47,998 nt of DNA from JADLGJ01 sp031423615 (GTDB taxonomy: Bacteria > Omnitrophota > Gorgyraeia > Zapsychrales > JANLHA01), in the NCBI GenBank assembly GCA_031423615.1, contig JANPFV010000006.1, positions 1 to 47,998 of the forward strand, given 5' to 3'. Shown here piece after piece: positions 6,529 through 13,642 of the stretch. Below the pieces are notes generated by a model. The model saw only the letters and a list, made by a program, of their open reading frames with translations, was not told the DNA's origin and did not search any database. Numbering within the stretch: the first letter of the stretch is position 1; every line of letters begins with the position of its first letter. The position numbers and the translations under genes were made by a program.

Positions 6529-7509
6529 ATGAAGAAAACAATCATCGTTTTTCTTTTAATTTTACTAGGATACATATCCAGTTGTTTTGCATACGAAATT
6601 AAAAAAGAACTTTATACCAATGGTTCTTTGAAAAGTGAAACGATATCTGAGGAGGAAATGGAAGTTTATCGGTCGTTTTATCCGGCAGGACAGTTAAAGT
6701 GTATAAATGTCTTTGTTCCCCAAGAATCACAACACAATTATTGTTATTCCTCGGAAGGAATTATCCAAAGCAAATTTATTGACGTTGATCCTGGCAAATC
6801 TCCGATATGGCAAGAATTCAATGATAATGGCGTAATTTTTGAAGACACTCGATTAAAAGGTAAGGGATTGCATCAAAAATTCTTTGATGAGATAGGTTTG
6901 CGTGTGGAATGTGGTGAGCTGAAATGTATTTATTATGATCAAGATGGTAAGGTTATTCAGGATGGGGTCAGTAAAGGTTTTTATAAAAATGAAAAATTGA
7001 TGTGGGAAGAGGAGATCAAGGCGGGAAAGCCCAATGGATTCAGTCGATATTACTATTCTAATGGGCAAATAAAAAGTGAGAGCAATCTAGACAAAAATCT
7101 TTTAATCCGTGACAAGAAGTTTTATTCCCGCGATGGGGTTTTGACATGTGAAATAAGTTATCCCGTGGAATCTGATAATGATAATTGGAATGTTGATAAA
7201 GTTTCAGAAGACAATTATTTAATTAAAATTGCTTATTCAGATGAAAAGGGTGGCTGCATTGGTTCAATAAAAGCTTATGATGATTTAGGGAGCCCAATTT
7301 TTCAATATTATTGTGACGAGAATGGAAGACCAAAAACAGTGATCTTGGATGGTTATAAAGATAATTATGATAATTTAAAACTTTTGTATGGTGATGCAAA
7401 AAGAATCAAATTATTTGTTAGTGCCCCATTAGTTAAGCCAGGGTCAATGGAAAAGTTTCAAAATAAAGTTCAAAGACCCCTACCCAAAATAGATAATATG
7501 GAGAAGTAG
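6529..7509 (+). CDS. Secreted MORN-repeat (YwqK-like) protein
   Basis: A 326-residue exported protein. Residues 1-21 are a signal peptide ending near SSCFAYE. The body has MORN-like repeats of the YwqK type, for example LYTNGSLKSE, YPAGQLKC, YYSNGQIKSESNL and YDDLGSPIFQY. YwqK relatives are often labelled antitoxins, but this export signal argues for a cell-surface or periplasmic protein; no function is assigned. A ribosome binding site, AGGAAGGG (6513-6520), lies well placed, right after the ISL3 element. The stop codon TAG is part of a half copy of the dispersed palindrome, so the C-terminal end may have been trimmed by it. Confidence 0.75.
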   Translation: MKKTIIVFLLILLGYISSCFAYEIKKELYTNGSLKSETISEEEMEVYRSFYPAGQLKCINVFVPQESQHNYCYSSEGIIQSKFIDVDPGKSPIWQEFNDNGVIFEDTRLKGKGLHQKFFDEIGLRVECGELKCIYYDQDGKVIQDGVSKGFYKNEKLMWEEEIKAGKPNGFSRYYYSNGQIKSESNLDKNLLIRDKKFYSRDGVLTCEISYPVESDNDNWNVDKVSEDNYLIKIAYSDEKGGCIGSIKAYDDLGSPIFQYYCDENGRPKTVILDGYKDNYDNLKLLYGDAKRIKLFVSAPLVKPGSMEKFQNKVQRPLPKIDNMEK

Positions 7510-7514
7510 GGACG
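7504..7514 (+). repeat. Palindromic repeat, half copy C
   Basis: AAGTAGGGACG, one arm plus spacer only, at the exact 3' end of the YwqK-like gene, whose stop codon it provides. Confidence 0.55.
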
Positions 7515-7548
7515 TTTAATTTAAATAATCGAAAGTTGGAGGAGTCAG

Positions 7549-7995
7549 ATGATTGTCATTTTACGACCGGATGCAACGGAAGAACAGTTGCAGCATTTGA
7601 TTAAAAAGACAGAATCGCTGGGCCTGAAAGCGCATGTTTCGCGCGGCGTGGAACGTACGGTCATCGGTTTTATCGGACCGGAAGATGTTTTGCGTGTGAC
7701 GCCTTTGGAAGTTTTTCCAGGTGTCGAAAGTGTCATCCCTGTTTTAGCGCCGTATAAACTTGTTTCCCGCGAATTCAAAAAAGAAAATTCGCTGGTCAAG
7801 CTTAAGAATGACGTGGTCATCGGCGGGAAGAAAATCATTGTGATGGCTGGACCATGCTCCGTCGAGAACCATGAGTCGTTATTGTCCGTCGCAAAAGATG
7901 TCAAAAAATCCGGCGCCACCGTTTTGCGCGGCGGGGCTTTCAAACCGAGAACATCGCCGTTAGAAAAAGTAGGGACAGACCCTACTTTTCTGTAA
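7549..7995 (+). pseudogene. aroF: DAHP synthase, cut off by a palindromic repeat
   Basis: The first 138 residues are a Thermotoga-type 3-deoxy-7-phosphoheptulonate synthase, the first step of aromatic amino-acid synthesis. They include the ferredoxin-like N-terminal domain (MIVILRPDATEEQLQHLI) and the start of the barrel with VMAGPCSVEN and LRGGAFKPRTSP. The family is about 338 residues long. Here the frame enters the palindromic repeat at 7964, reads KVGTDPTFL and stops. The substrate- and metal-binding remainder is absent from the window. The fragment cannot be an active enzyme. A good ribosome binding site, TTGGAGGAG, precedes the ATG, so the break is recent enough that the 5' end has not decayed. 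Confidence 0.85.
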
Positions 7996-8026
7996 GCAGT
8001 GCTGAATAAGAAAGTAGTGGGGACAG
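7964..8026 (+). repeat. Composite palindromic repeat, copy D
   Basis: A perfect 10-base hairpin (AAAAGTAGGG 7965-7974, ACAGA, CCCTACTTTT 7980-7989) is followed by a tail ending GCTGAATAAGAAAGTAGTGG and GGACAG. The same order, hairpin then TGCTGAATAA then a second AAGTAG...GGGGACA, recurs at 8836-8900. Confidence 0.85.
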
Positions 8027-8076
8027 TTTTAGAGCAAGCGCTTATCGTATATTCATTTATTGAGAAACGGTCCCGA

Positions 8077-8105
8077 TTGACCGATTAACCCGTAAAGTTT
8101 AATAG
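8077..8105 (+). promoter_or_regulatory. Possible promoter of the cysteine-rich peptide and sigZ
   Basis: TTGACC (8077-8082), 17-base spacer, TAATAG (8100-8105). The -10 is weak. No clear ECF-type motif was seen. Confidence 0.3.
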
Positions 8106-8171
8106 TCAAAATAAGAAATGTTGCATCTTTTTGCTGACTCTTGCGTCTCCTATAGTGAAAGGAGGTGCACT

Positions 8172-8249
8172 ATGGCACAAGAAAAGAATAAAGAATGTAA
8201 ATGCTCCTGCACAGAGGGGAAATGTACTTGCACGTGTGATTGTTGTTAA
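8172..8249 (+). CDS. 25-residue cysteine-rich, metallothionein-like peptide
   Basis: A 25-codon gene with a near-ideal ribosome binding site, AAAGGAGGTG, seven bases before its ATG. After MAQEKNK the product carries eight cysteines in 17 residues, arranged C-x-C-x-C, then C-x-C-x-C, then C-C at the end, with lysines and acidic residues between. This spacing is typical of metal-thiolate clusters, so metal binding (Cu, Zn or Cd) is likely; I do not recognise a named family. A hairpin (8261-8286) separates it from sigZ 54 bases downstream. Expression together with the sigma factor, or control by it, is plausible but not shown. Confidence 0.75.
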   Translation: MAQEKNKECKCSCTEGKCTCTCDCC

Positions 8250-8260
8250 AATAGCAAAAC

Positions 8261-8290
8261 CCAGCCGGTCTTCATTGGCCGGCTGGTTCT
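8261..8290 (+). terminator. Hairpin between the cysteine-rich peptide gene and sigZ
   Basis: An 8-base perfect stem, CCAGCCGG (8261-8268) and CCGGCTGG (8279-8286), followed by TTCTTA. The T-run is short, so it may act as an attenuator or an mRNA-stabilising 3' end rather than a full terminator. Confidence 0.5.
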
Positions 8291-8302
8291 TAGGATCATT
8301 GT

Positions 8303-8884
8303 ATGGAAATGGACAATATTTTAAAACAATACGCTCAACTGCTGAAACGATTCTTTTCTACAAGGGTAAGGAATCATTCGGATGCTGAAGATTTGGTTCA
8401 AGAGGTATTGCAAAAAACTTTGCTGCATTCTGAAAATATCAAGCATCCCGAAAATTTCCGGGCTTGGCTTTTTACGGTGGCACGTAACGCGTTGGTTGAT
8501 TATTATAGACAATCAGCAAGGTATGTGAATAAAGAGTTAGACATCGCTATGGAATGGGATAAAACAAGCGATGCTGAAAACGAATTATCAAAATGTATCC
8601 GGCCCTTTATTAACCAGCTTCCTGCAGAATACCGCCATGTTCTTAAGGAGGTGGAATTAAATGGTCGTCGACAAAAACAAATGGCTGTTGATATGGGCAT
8701 GACTTATTCAACCCTTAAATCACGGGTCCAGCGAGGGAGAACATTATTGAAAAACTTGCTTCAGCAATGTTGCTCTTATGAATTTGATAAAAAAGGCGGG
8801 ATTATTGATTTTAAGCTAAAAGGTGCAAATTGCAGAAAAAGTAGGGACAGACCCCACTTTTCTTGTGCAATGAATGCTGAATAA
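8303..8884 (+). CDS. sigZ: SigZ-type ECF RNA polymerase sigma factor, tail altered by repeat
   Basis: A 193-residue ECF sigma factor. Region 2 includes SDAEDLVQEVLQKTLLH and FRAWLFTVARNALVDYYR; region 4 includes LPAEYRHVLKEVELNG and MGMTYSTLKSRVQRGRTLLKNLL. The following QQCCSYEFDKKGGIIDF is characteristic of SigZ, whose paired cysteines may sense metal or thiol state (inference). No anti-sigma factor is adjacent. The last ~16 residues (after about residue 177) come from a dispersed palindromic repeat, so the native C-terminus was replaced; both DNA-binding regions are untouched. The ATG at 8303 is used. Its neighbour upstream is a metallothionein-like peptide. Confidence 0.85.
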   Translation: MEMDNILKQYAQLLKRFFSTRVRNHSDAEDLVQEVLQKTLLHSENIKHPENFRAWLFTVARNALVDYYRQSARYVNKELDIAMEWDKTSDAENELSKCIRPFINQLPAEYRHVLKEVELNGRRQKQMAVDMGMTYSTLKSRVQRGRTLLKNLLQQCCSYEFDKKGGIIDFKLKGANCRKSRDRPHFSCAMNAE

Positions 8885-8900
8885 AAGTAGGGGGACACAG
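8836..8900 (+). repeat. Composite palindromic repeat, copy E
   Basis: Hairpin arms AAAAGTAGGG (8837-8846) and CCCCACTTTT (8852-8861) around ACAGA, then a tail with TGCTGAATAA and a second AAAAGTAGGGGGACA. It shares layout and much sequence with copy D. The sigZ frame runs through it to its stop at 8884. Confidence 0.85.
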
Positions 8901-8915
8901 TGGCGCTGATTACGG

Positions 8916-8940
8916 GAAAGTAGGGTCTGTCCCTACTTTT
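8916..8940 (-). repeat. Palindromic repeat, copy G, inverted
   Basis: AAAGTAGGG (8917-8925), TCTGT, CCCTACTTT (8931-8939): a perfect hairpin whose spacer is the reverse complement of that in copies D and E, so it faces copy E across about 55 bases. Confidence 0.85.
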
Positions 8941-8957
8941 GCCCCTAGAAATATTAC

Positions 8958-8986
8958 TTGATTGCTTATCGACTCTTCGCTAAACT
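8958..8986 (+). promoter_or_regulatory. Promoter of the nuoA-I operon
   Basis: TTGATT (8958-8963), 17-base spacer, TAAACT (8981-8986). The leader to the nuoA ATG is about 65 bases and has no clear ribosome binding site. Confidence 0.6.
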
Positions 8987-9057
8987 ATAGCCTTGCTACG
9001 AATTCTCTGCGGCATTTTTCGGAGATTTCATTTAACAAACCCAAAACGAAAACAAAT

Positions 9058-9411
9058 ATGTTTGAATATCTTGGAATTATTTTTGCTTTTTTGGTGGCTT
9101 TAGCGATGGCGGCGCTTTTGCTGACCATCCCGAAGTTTATTAGCCCCAAAATGCCAAATGCTATCAAGTCCCAGCCCTTCGAATGCGGCCAAAAACCGTT
9201 TTCTCTCCCGGGGGGAAACATGCCGGTCCACTTTTATATTGTGGCCATGCTTTTTATCATTTTCGACGTAGAAATGGTTTTTCTTTTTCCATGGGCGGTT
9301 TTATTTAGAGAATTGGGAATGTTCGGATTGATCGAAATGGCCGTTTTTATGGCCTTTGTGGTTTTGGGATTCTGGTATGTCTGGAAAAAAGGTGCCTTAG
9401 AATGGGAGTAA
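9058..9411 (+). CDS. nuoA: NADH-quinone oxidoreductase subunit A
   Basis: A 117-residue membrane subunit of respiratory complex I (NADH to quinone, proton pumping). Three transmembrane helices are visible (about residues 4-28, 60-82, 88-110). The conserved loop QPFECGQKPF carries the Cys that lies near the quinone site, and IIFDVEMVFLFPWA holds the conserved acidic residues of helix 2. The frame stays open 32 codons upstream, but the ATG at 9058 matches the family start (MFEYLGIIFAF). It opens a tight nine-gene operon, nuoABCDEFGHI; nuoB starts five bases after the stop. Confidence 0.93.
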   Translation: MFEYLGIIFAFLVALAMAALLLTIPKFISPKMPNAIKSQPFECGQKPFSLPGGNMPVHFYIVAMLFIIFDVEMVFLFPWAVLFRELGMFGLIEMAVFMAFVVLGFWYVWKKGALEWE

Positions 9412-9415
9412 AGAC

Positions 9416-9976
9416 ATGTCATTAAAAAATCCCGCGGGTTTTTTTAGCACAAAATTAGATGACGCCCTCGGCTGGGCGCGCAAATTTTCCATTTTCCAAT
9501 ATCCTTTTGTGACCGCTTGCTGCGGTATGGAATACATGTCTACGGCGGCTTCGCATTATGACGTGGACCGTTTTGGCGCGGGTTTTCCCCGCTTTTCGCC
9601 GCGTCAGTCGGACGTTCTTTTTGTGGTCGGAACGATTAATCACAAAATGGCTCCGGTTTTAAAAAGTATTTATGACCAAATGTGTGAGCCCAAATGGGTC
9701 GTGGCCTTTGGCGTCTGCACATGCACGGGCGGGTTTTACGATAATTACGCGACCGTGCAAGGGATTGATACGATTATCCCTGTCGATATTTATATTCCCG
9801 GCTGTCCTCCGCGACCGGAAAATGTTTTAGACGGTTTGATGAAACTTCAGGAAAAAATCGGCAAGAATGAACAGAACCGCACATTGTATGACCCCCAGAG
9901 CAAGAGCGTCCGTCCGGCGGAGTTCCAGAAGAATTATAGTGTTGCGCAACATCTTAAAAATATTGAATCGAAATGA
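9416..9976 (+). CDS. nuoB: NADH-quinone oxidoreductase subunit B
   Basis: A 186-residue subunit of the hydrophilic arm that carries cluster N2, the last Fe-S centre before quinone. The four ligands are visible: the tandem pair in TACCGMEY, the Cys of FGVCTCTGG and that of IPGCPPRPE. The motif GVCTCTGG has an extra Cys where many relatives have Ala or Ser residues. The C-terminal 25 residues (QSKSVRPAEFQKNY and beyond) are a modest extension. The stop overlaps nuoC by four bases (ATGA). Confidence 0.95.
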   Translation: MSLKNPAGFFSTKLDDALGWARKFSIFQYPFVTACCGMEYMSTAASHYDVDRFGAGFPRFSPRQSDVLFVVGTINHKMAPVLKSIYDQMCEPKWVVAFGVCTCTGGFYDNYATVQGIDTIIPVDIYIPGCPPRPENVLDGLMKLQEKIGKNEQNRTLYDPQSKSVRPAEFQKNYSVAQHLKNIESK

Positions 9977-10467
9977 ACGCTTTAGAGAAAGTCCAAGAGA
10001 AGTTTTCGGATGAGATTATCGAAACCCACGCCTTTCGGGGCGATGAGACCGTGGTTATTCGTCCTGCCGCCTTGTTGTCCGTTGCCCAATTCCTCAAAGA
10101 CACTCCCGGCCTTGATTTTAATTATTTGATGGACTTGACCGCGGTCGATTACTTGTTTTATGCCGGCGGGCGAGTGCAAAAAGATTTTCGTTTTGAAGTC
10201 GTCTATCATTTTATGTCATTGAAAAATAATATTCGTTTGCGGCTTAAGGTGGCCGTCGACGAGAAAAATCCCGAAGTCGAGACCTTGACCGGCCTTTGGG
10301 CTTCGGCGAATTGGTACGAAAGAGAAGTCTGGGATATGTATGGCATCCGTTTTAAAGGCCATCCCAACTTGAAACGTATTTTGATGTATGAGGAATTTGT
10401 CGGTCATCCTTTACGCAAAGATTATCCCTTTAATAAACGTCAACCTTTAATCGGACCTTTAAACTAA
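9973..10467 (+). CDS. nuoC: NADH-quinone oxidoreductase subunit C
   Basis: A 164-residue 30-kDa-type subunit of the complex I connecting region. The signature WYEREVWDMYGIRFKGHPNL, then RILMYEEFVGHPLRKDYPF, is complete. It is separate from nuoD, unlike the fused NuoCD of enterobacteria. It overlaps nuoB by four bases, and its TAA shares one base with the nuoD ATG, so translation is probably coupled along the operon. Confidence 0.95.
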   Translation: MNALEKVQEKFSDEIIETHAFRGDETVVIRPAALLSVAQFLKDTPGLDFNYLMDLTAVDYLFYAGGRVQKDFRFEVVYHFMSLKNNIRLRLKVAVDEKNPEVETLTGLWASANWYEREVWDMYGIRFKGHPNLKRILMYEEFVGHPLRKDYPFNKRQPLIGPLN

Positions 10468-11789
10468 TGCCAGAAACACGCTCCATGTTATTAAATGTCG
10501 GCCCCGCGCATCCTTCGATGCACGGTGTTATCCGCCTGATCATGGAACTCGACGGTGAAAAAATCAAGGGCGTGGAAGTCGAAATGGGTTATCTGCATCG
10601 CGCATTTGAAAAAATGTGCGAGACCGTCATGTACGCGCAATGCTTTCCCTATACCGACCGATTGAATTATGTCTCGCCTTTGATCAATAATGTTGGTTTT
10701 GCCATGACCGTTGAGAAACTGCTCGGTATCACCGTCCCGCAACGCGCACAGTACATCCGGGTTTTGATGAGCGAAATTTCTCGGGTGACCGACCATTTGA
10801 CATGCATTGCCGCGACTGCGATGGAGTTGGGGGCCATGTCGGTTTTTCTTTACATGATCAAGGCCCGCGATTATTTGTACGAATTGGTCGAGGAAATCAC
10901 CGGTGCGCGCTTGACCATTTCTTATGTGCGGATCGGCGGTGTCAAGGCGGATCTGACGCCGAATTTTGCCGACCGCTGTTTTCAGAGGATCGCCGATGTT
11001 CGCAAAGTTTTGATTGAAGCCGATGAGTTGATGACCCGCAACCGCATTTTTTTTGATCGGATGAAAGAAACCGGAAAAATTACGCAGGAGCAGGCTATTT
11101 CTTACGGAATCACCGGACCCTTCTTAAGATCGACCGGTGTTTCTTACGATGTTCGCAAAGCCAACCCGTATTTGATTTATGACAAATTAGATTTTGAAGT
11201 CCCCGTCGGTACCAAGGGAGATAATCTGGACCGTTACTTTTGCCGCATGGCGGAAATGGAACAAAGCTTGCGCATGGTCGAGCAATGTTTTCAAATGATT
11301 CCCCCGGGGCCTATTGTGGGGGAATTGACCGGCGAAGTTATGAAAGCCGCCGACATGGTCGACTACGCTAAAATGGGTGAGACCCAAGGCCTGCAGGAAA
11401 TTCAGGTTGATCTTGACCCGACTTTGCAAGGCTCGACGAAAAAATATTACGAGGGCATCAGTGCCGATAAGAAAGATGTTGTATTGCCCGCTAAAGAAGA
11501 AACTTACGGAAATATTGAAGGCTTGATGAACCATTTCAAATTGGTCATGTACGGGCACGGGATCAAGCCGCCTTTGGGCGAAGTTTATTTTCCTGTTGAG
11601 GGGGCCAACGGCGAACTCGGGTTTTATATCGTCAGCGACGGGCGGGACCAACCGTGGCGCTGCCGGGTGCATCCGCCGTGTTTCCCGATATTGTCAGCCT
11701 TGCCGATTTTATTGGCTGGGGATTCGATGGCGGATTTAATTCCCACCTTCGGTTCCGTCAACATGATCGCCGGAGAATTAGACCGATGA
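10467..11789 (+). CDS. nuoD: NADH-quinone oxidoreductase subunit D
   Basis: A 440-residue 49-kDa-type subunit that forms the quinone pocket with NuoB. The quinone-binding loop GPAHPSMHGV with its His residue, the helix VEMGYLHRAFEKM, and FPYTDRLNYVSPL are all present. The C-terminus ends GSVNMIAGELDR, as in the family. It is slightly longer than many relatives because of the insert around ISADKKDVVLPAKEETYG (near residues 335-352). The stop overlaps the nuoE start (ATGA at 11786-11789). Confidence 0.95.
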   Translation: MPETRSMLLNVGPAHPSMHGVIRLIMELDGEKIKGVEVEMGYLHRAFEKMCETVMYAQCFPYTDRLNYVSPLINNVGFAMTVEKLLGITVPQRAQYIRVLMSEISRVTDHLTCIAATAMELGAMSVFLYMIKARDYLYELVEEITGARLTISYVRIGGVKADLTPNFADRCFQRIADVRKVLIEADELMTRNRIFFDRMKETGKITQEQAISYGITGPFLRSTGVSYDVRKANPYLIYDKLDFEVPVGTKGDNLDRYFCRMAEMEQSLRMVEQCFQMIPPGPIVGELTGEVMKAADMVDYAKMGETQGLQEIQVDLDPTLQGSTKKYYEGISADKKDVVLPAKEETYGNIEGLMNHFKLVMYGHGIKPPLGEVYFPVEGANGELGFYIVSDGRDQPWRCRVHPPCFPILSALPILLAGDSMADLIPTFGSVNMIAGELDR

Positions 11790-12250
11790 TCAACGCCGGA
11801 TTATTACAACAGCTCGACAAAATCGTGGCCCGTTATGAAGACAAACAGGCGAGTCTTTTGCCTGTTCTTCACGCGCTGCAGGAAGAACGCGGTTTTATTT
11901 CCCTTGATTCCGAGCAGGACGTGGCCGACTATTTAGGCATTCCCGTCGTACAGGTACATCAGGTCGTTTCCTTTTATCATTTGTTTCATCAGGCGCCGAT
12001 CGGCCAATGTCATTTTTCAGTTTGCCAGACGACCGCGTGTGCCTTGCGCGGCAGTGAAAAGATTATTGCCCATATAAAGAACCGGTTGGGAATTAAGGAC
12101 GGGGAAACAACCCCCGACGGAAAATTCAGTTTGAGTGTTGTGGAATGTTTGGGAGCTTGCGAAATTGCGCCGATCATGCAATACAACAAAGAATACAAAG
12201 GTTGCTTGACGATTGATGAGATCGATCGTTTGATCAAGCAGAATGGTTAA
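11786..12250 (+). CDS. nuoE: NADH-quinone oxidoreductase subunit E
   Basis: A 154-residue 24-kDa-type subunit with a thioredoxin-like domain that holds the [2Fe-2S] cluster N1a. The four cysteines are in SVCQTTACALRG and VECLGACEIAP. The frame is open upstream into nuoD, but ATG 11786 (MINAGLLQQLDKIV) fits the family N-terminus and gives the ATGA overlap with nuoD. It works with NuoF and NuoG as the NADH-oxidising module, so this complex uses NADH rather than ferredoxin or F420. Confidence 0.95.
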   Translation: MINAGLLQQLDKIVARYEDKQASLLPVLHALQEERGFISLDSEQDVADYLGIPVVQVHQVVSFYHLFHQAPIGQCHFSVCQTTACALRGSEKIIAHIKNRLGIKDGETTPDGKFSLSVVECLGACEIAPIMQYNKEYKGCLTIDEIDRLIKQNG

Positions 12251-13511
12251 TATGCAGAAGATCACCAGCCGCCATTTTGGGCAAGAAAACTCGCACAAAC
12301 TTGAGAACTATCTTAAGGATGAGGGCTATGAAGCCGCGCGCAAAGCTTTGACCATGACCCCGGCTGCGGTTATAGATGAGGTGAAGAAATCCAACTTGCG
12401 CGGATTGGGCGGCGCCGGTTTTCCGACGGGGATGAAGTGGAGCTTTATTAATCCAACTAATTCTAAGCCCCGCTATCTCGTCGTCAACGGCGATGAGGGC
12501 GAACCCGGAACATTTAAAGACAAATATCTTTTTGAACAAGATCCGCATTTATTTCTTGAAGGCGTCATTATCACCTGTTTTGCTATCGGCAGCCACAAAG
12601 CCTACGTTTATATCCGCGGTGAATATTTAAAATCGATTGAAAGATTGCAAGGCGCCATAGACGAAGCTTACCGGGCGGGTTATTTAGGCAAAGGGATATT
12701 GGGCAGCGGTTTCGCCCTCGACGTGGTTGTCCATCAGGGAGCAGGCGCTTACATTTGCGGGGAAGAAACGGCCTTGCTCGAATCGCTGGAAGGCAAAAAA
12801 GGTTTTCCGCGCTTAAAGCCGCCGTTTCCGGCTGTGGTCGGCTTGTTCGGTTGTCCTACGGTGATTAACAATGTGGAAACCATGGCCTGTGTGGGCCCGA
12901 TTATTTTAAGGGGCGCGGAATGGTTTGCCAAATTGGGCTGTGAAAAAAACGGCGGAACCCGGCTTTTTTGTATCAGCGGCCACGTCAACAAGCCTGGCGT
13001 CTACGAATTGCCCAACGGCACGACATTGCGTGAAATGATTTATACGCATGCCGGCGGGATTTTAAACGGACGGACTTTGAAAGCCGTCATTCCCGGAGGG
13101 ATTTCTGCGCCGATTTTGACGCCTGACCAGATCGATGTAAAAATGGATTTTGATTCCCTCAAAGCCATCGGCTCAATGGCCGGTTCCGGCGGGATTATTG
13201 TCATGGATGACACCACCGACATGGTTTGGGCGGCGATGGTTGCGGCGCGATTTTTTGCCCATGAATCCTGCGGCCAGTGTTCGCCCTGCCGGGAAGGTTC
13301 CGGTTGGGTCTATCGCAATGTCAAAAGAATTTACGACGGGGAAGGACGGGAAAGCGATTTGAAAAATCTTCCCGGAATTATCAACAATATCGGCGGCAAC
13401 ACCATTTGCGCTTTCGGTGACGCGATTACCATGTCGGTTGGCAGTTACGTCACCAAGTTTCGTAGTGAATTTGAAAGTAAGATAAAGCAACCCCTTGTAA
13501 CGACACATTGA
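12243..13511 (+). CDS. nuoF: NADH-quinone oxidoreductase subunit F
   Basis: A 422-residue 51-kDa-type subunit that binds NADH, FMN and the [4Fe-4S] cluster N3. Visible motifs are GLGGAGFPTGMKW and GDEGEPGTFKD for FMN and NADH, GAYICGEETALLESLEG, and the cluster ligands in ESCGQCSPCREG with a later Cys in NTICAFGDA. The ATG at 12243 overlaps nuoE by eight bases; a second ATG at 12252 (MQKITSRHF) is equally possible and neither has a ribosome binding site. A 131-base gap with a strong nested palindrome separates it from nuoG. Confidence 0.95.
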   Translation: MVNMQKITSRHFGQENSHKLENYLKDEGYEAARKALTMTPAAVIDEVKKSNLRGLGGAGFPTGMKWSFINPTNSKPRYLVVNGDEGEPGTFKDKYLFEQDPHLFLEGVIITCFAIGSHKAYVYIRGEYLKSIERLQGAIDEAYRAGYLGKGILGSGFALDVVVHQGAGAYICGEETALLESLEGKKGFPRLKPPFPAVVGLFGCPTVINNVETMACVGPIILRGAEWFAKLGCEKNGGTRLFCISGHVNKPGVYELPNGTTLREMIYTHAGGILNGRTLKAVIPGGISAPILTPDQIDVKMDFDSLKAIGSMAGSGGIIVMDDTTDMVWAAMVAARFFAHESCGQCSPCREGSGWVYRNVKRIYDGEGRESDLKNLPGIINNIGGNTICAFGDAITMSVGSYVTKFRSEFESKIKQPLVTTH

Positions 13512-13521
13512 CGTCGGGTGG

Positions 13522-13607
13522 CTGTGCCGTCGGCGTTTTGCCCGCAGGCGGCAGGGGTTCCCCACGGGGGGATGGGTGCCGCCGAGGACAAAATGACGAC
13601 GGCACAG
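13522..13607. repeat. Nested GC-rich palindrome between nuoF and nuoG
   Basis: Outer arms of 19 bases (13522-13540 and 13589-13607, CTGTGCCGTCGGCGTTTTG and its near complement) pair with two mismatches. Inner arms GGCGGCA (13547-13553) and TGCCGCC (13577-13583) pair perfectly. GGGGTTCCCC lies at the core. The element is more GC-rich than its surroundings. It could be a small mobile palindrome or an operon-internal RNA structure that sets nuoG levels. Confidence 0.7.
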
Positions 13608-13642
13608 ACAGATATCGACTACAATAGAGTCAAAATAAAAAT

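Noticed and set aside
8131..8388. An 85-codon ORF spanning the cysteine-rich peptide gene and the start of sigZ
   Set aside because: It runs in another frame through a terminator-like hairpin and two better-supported genes, with no known domain.
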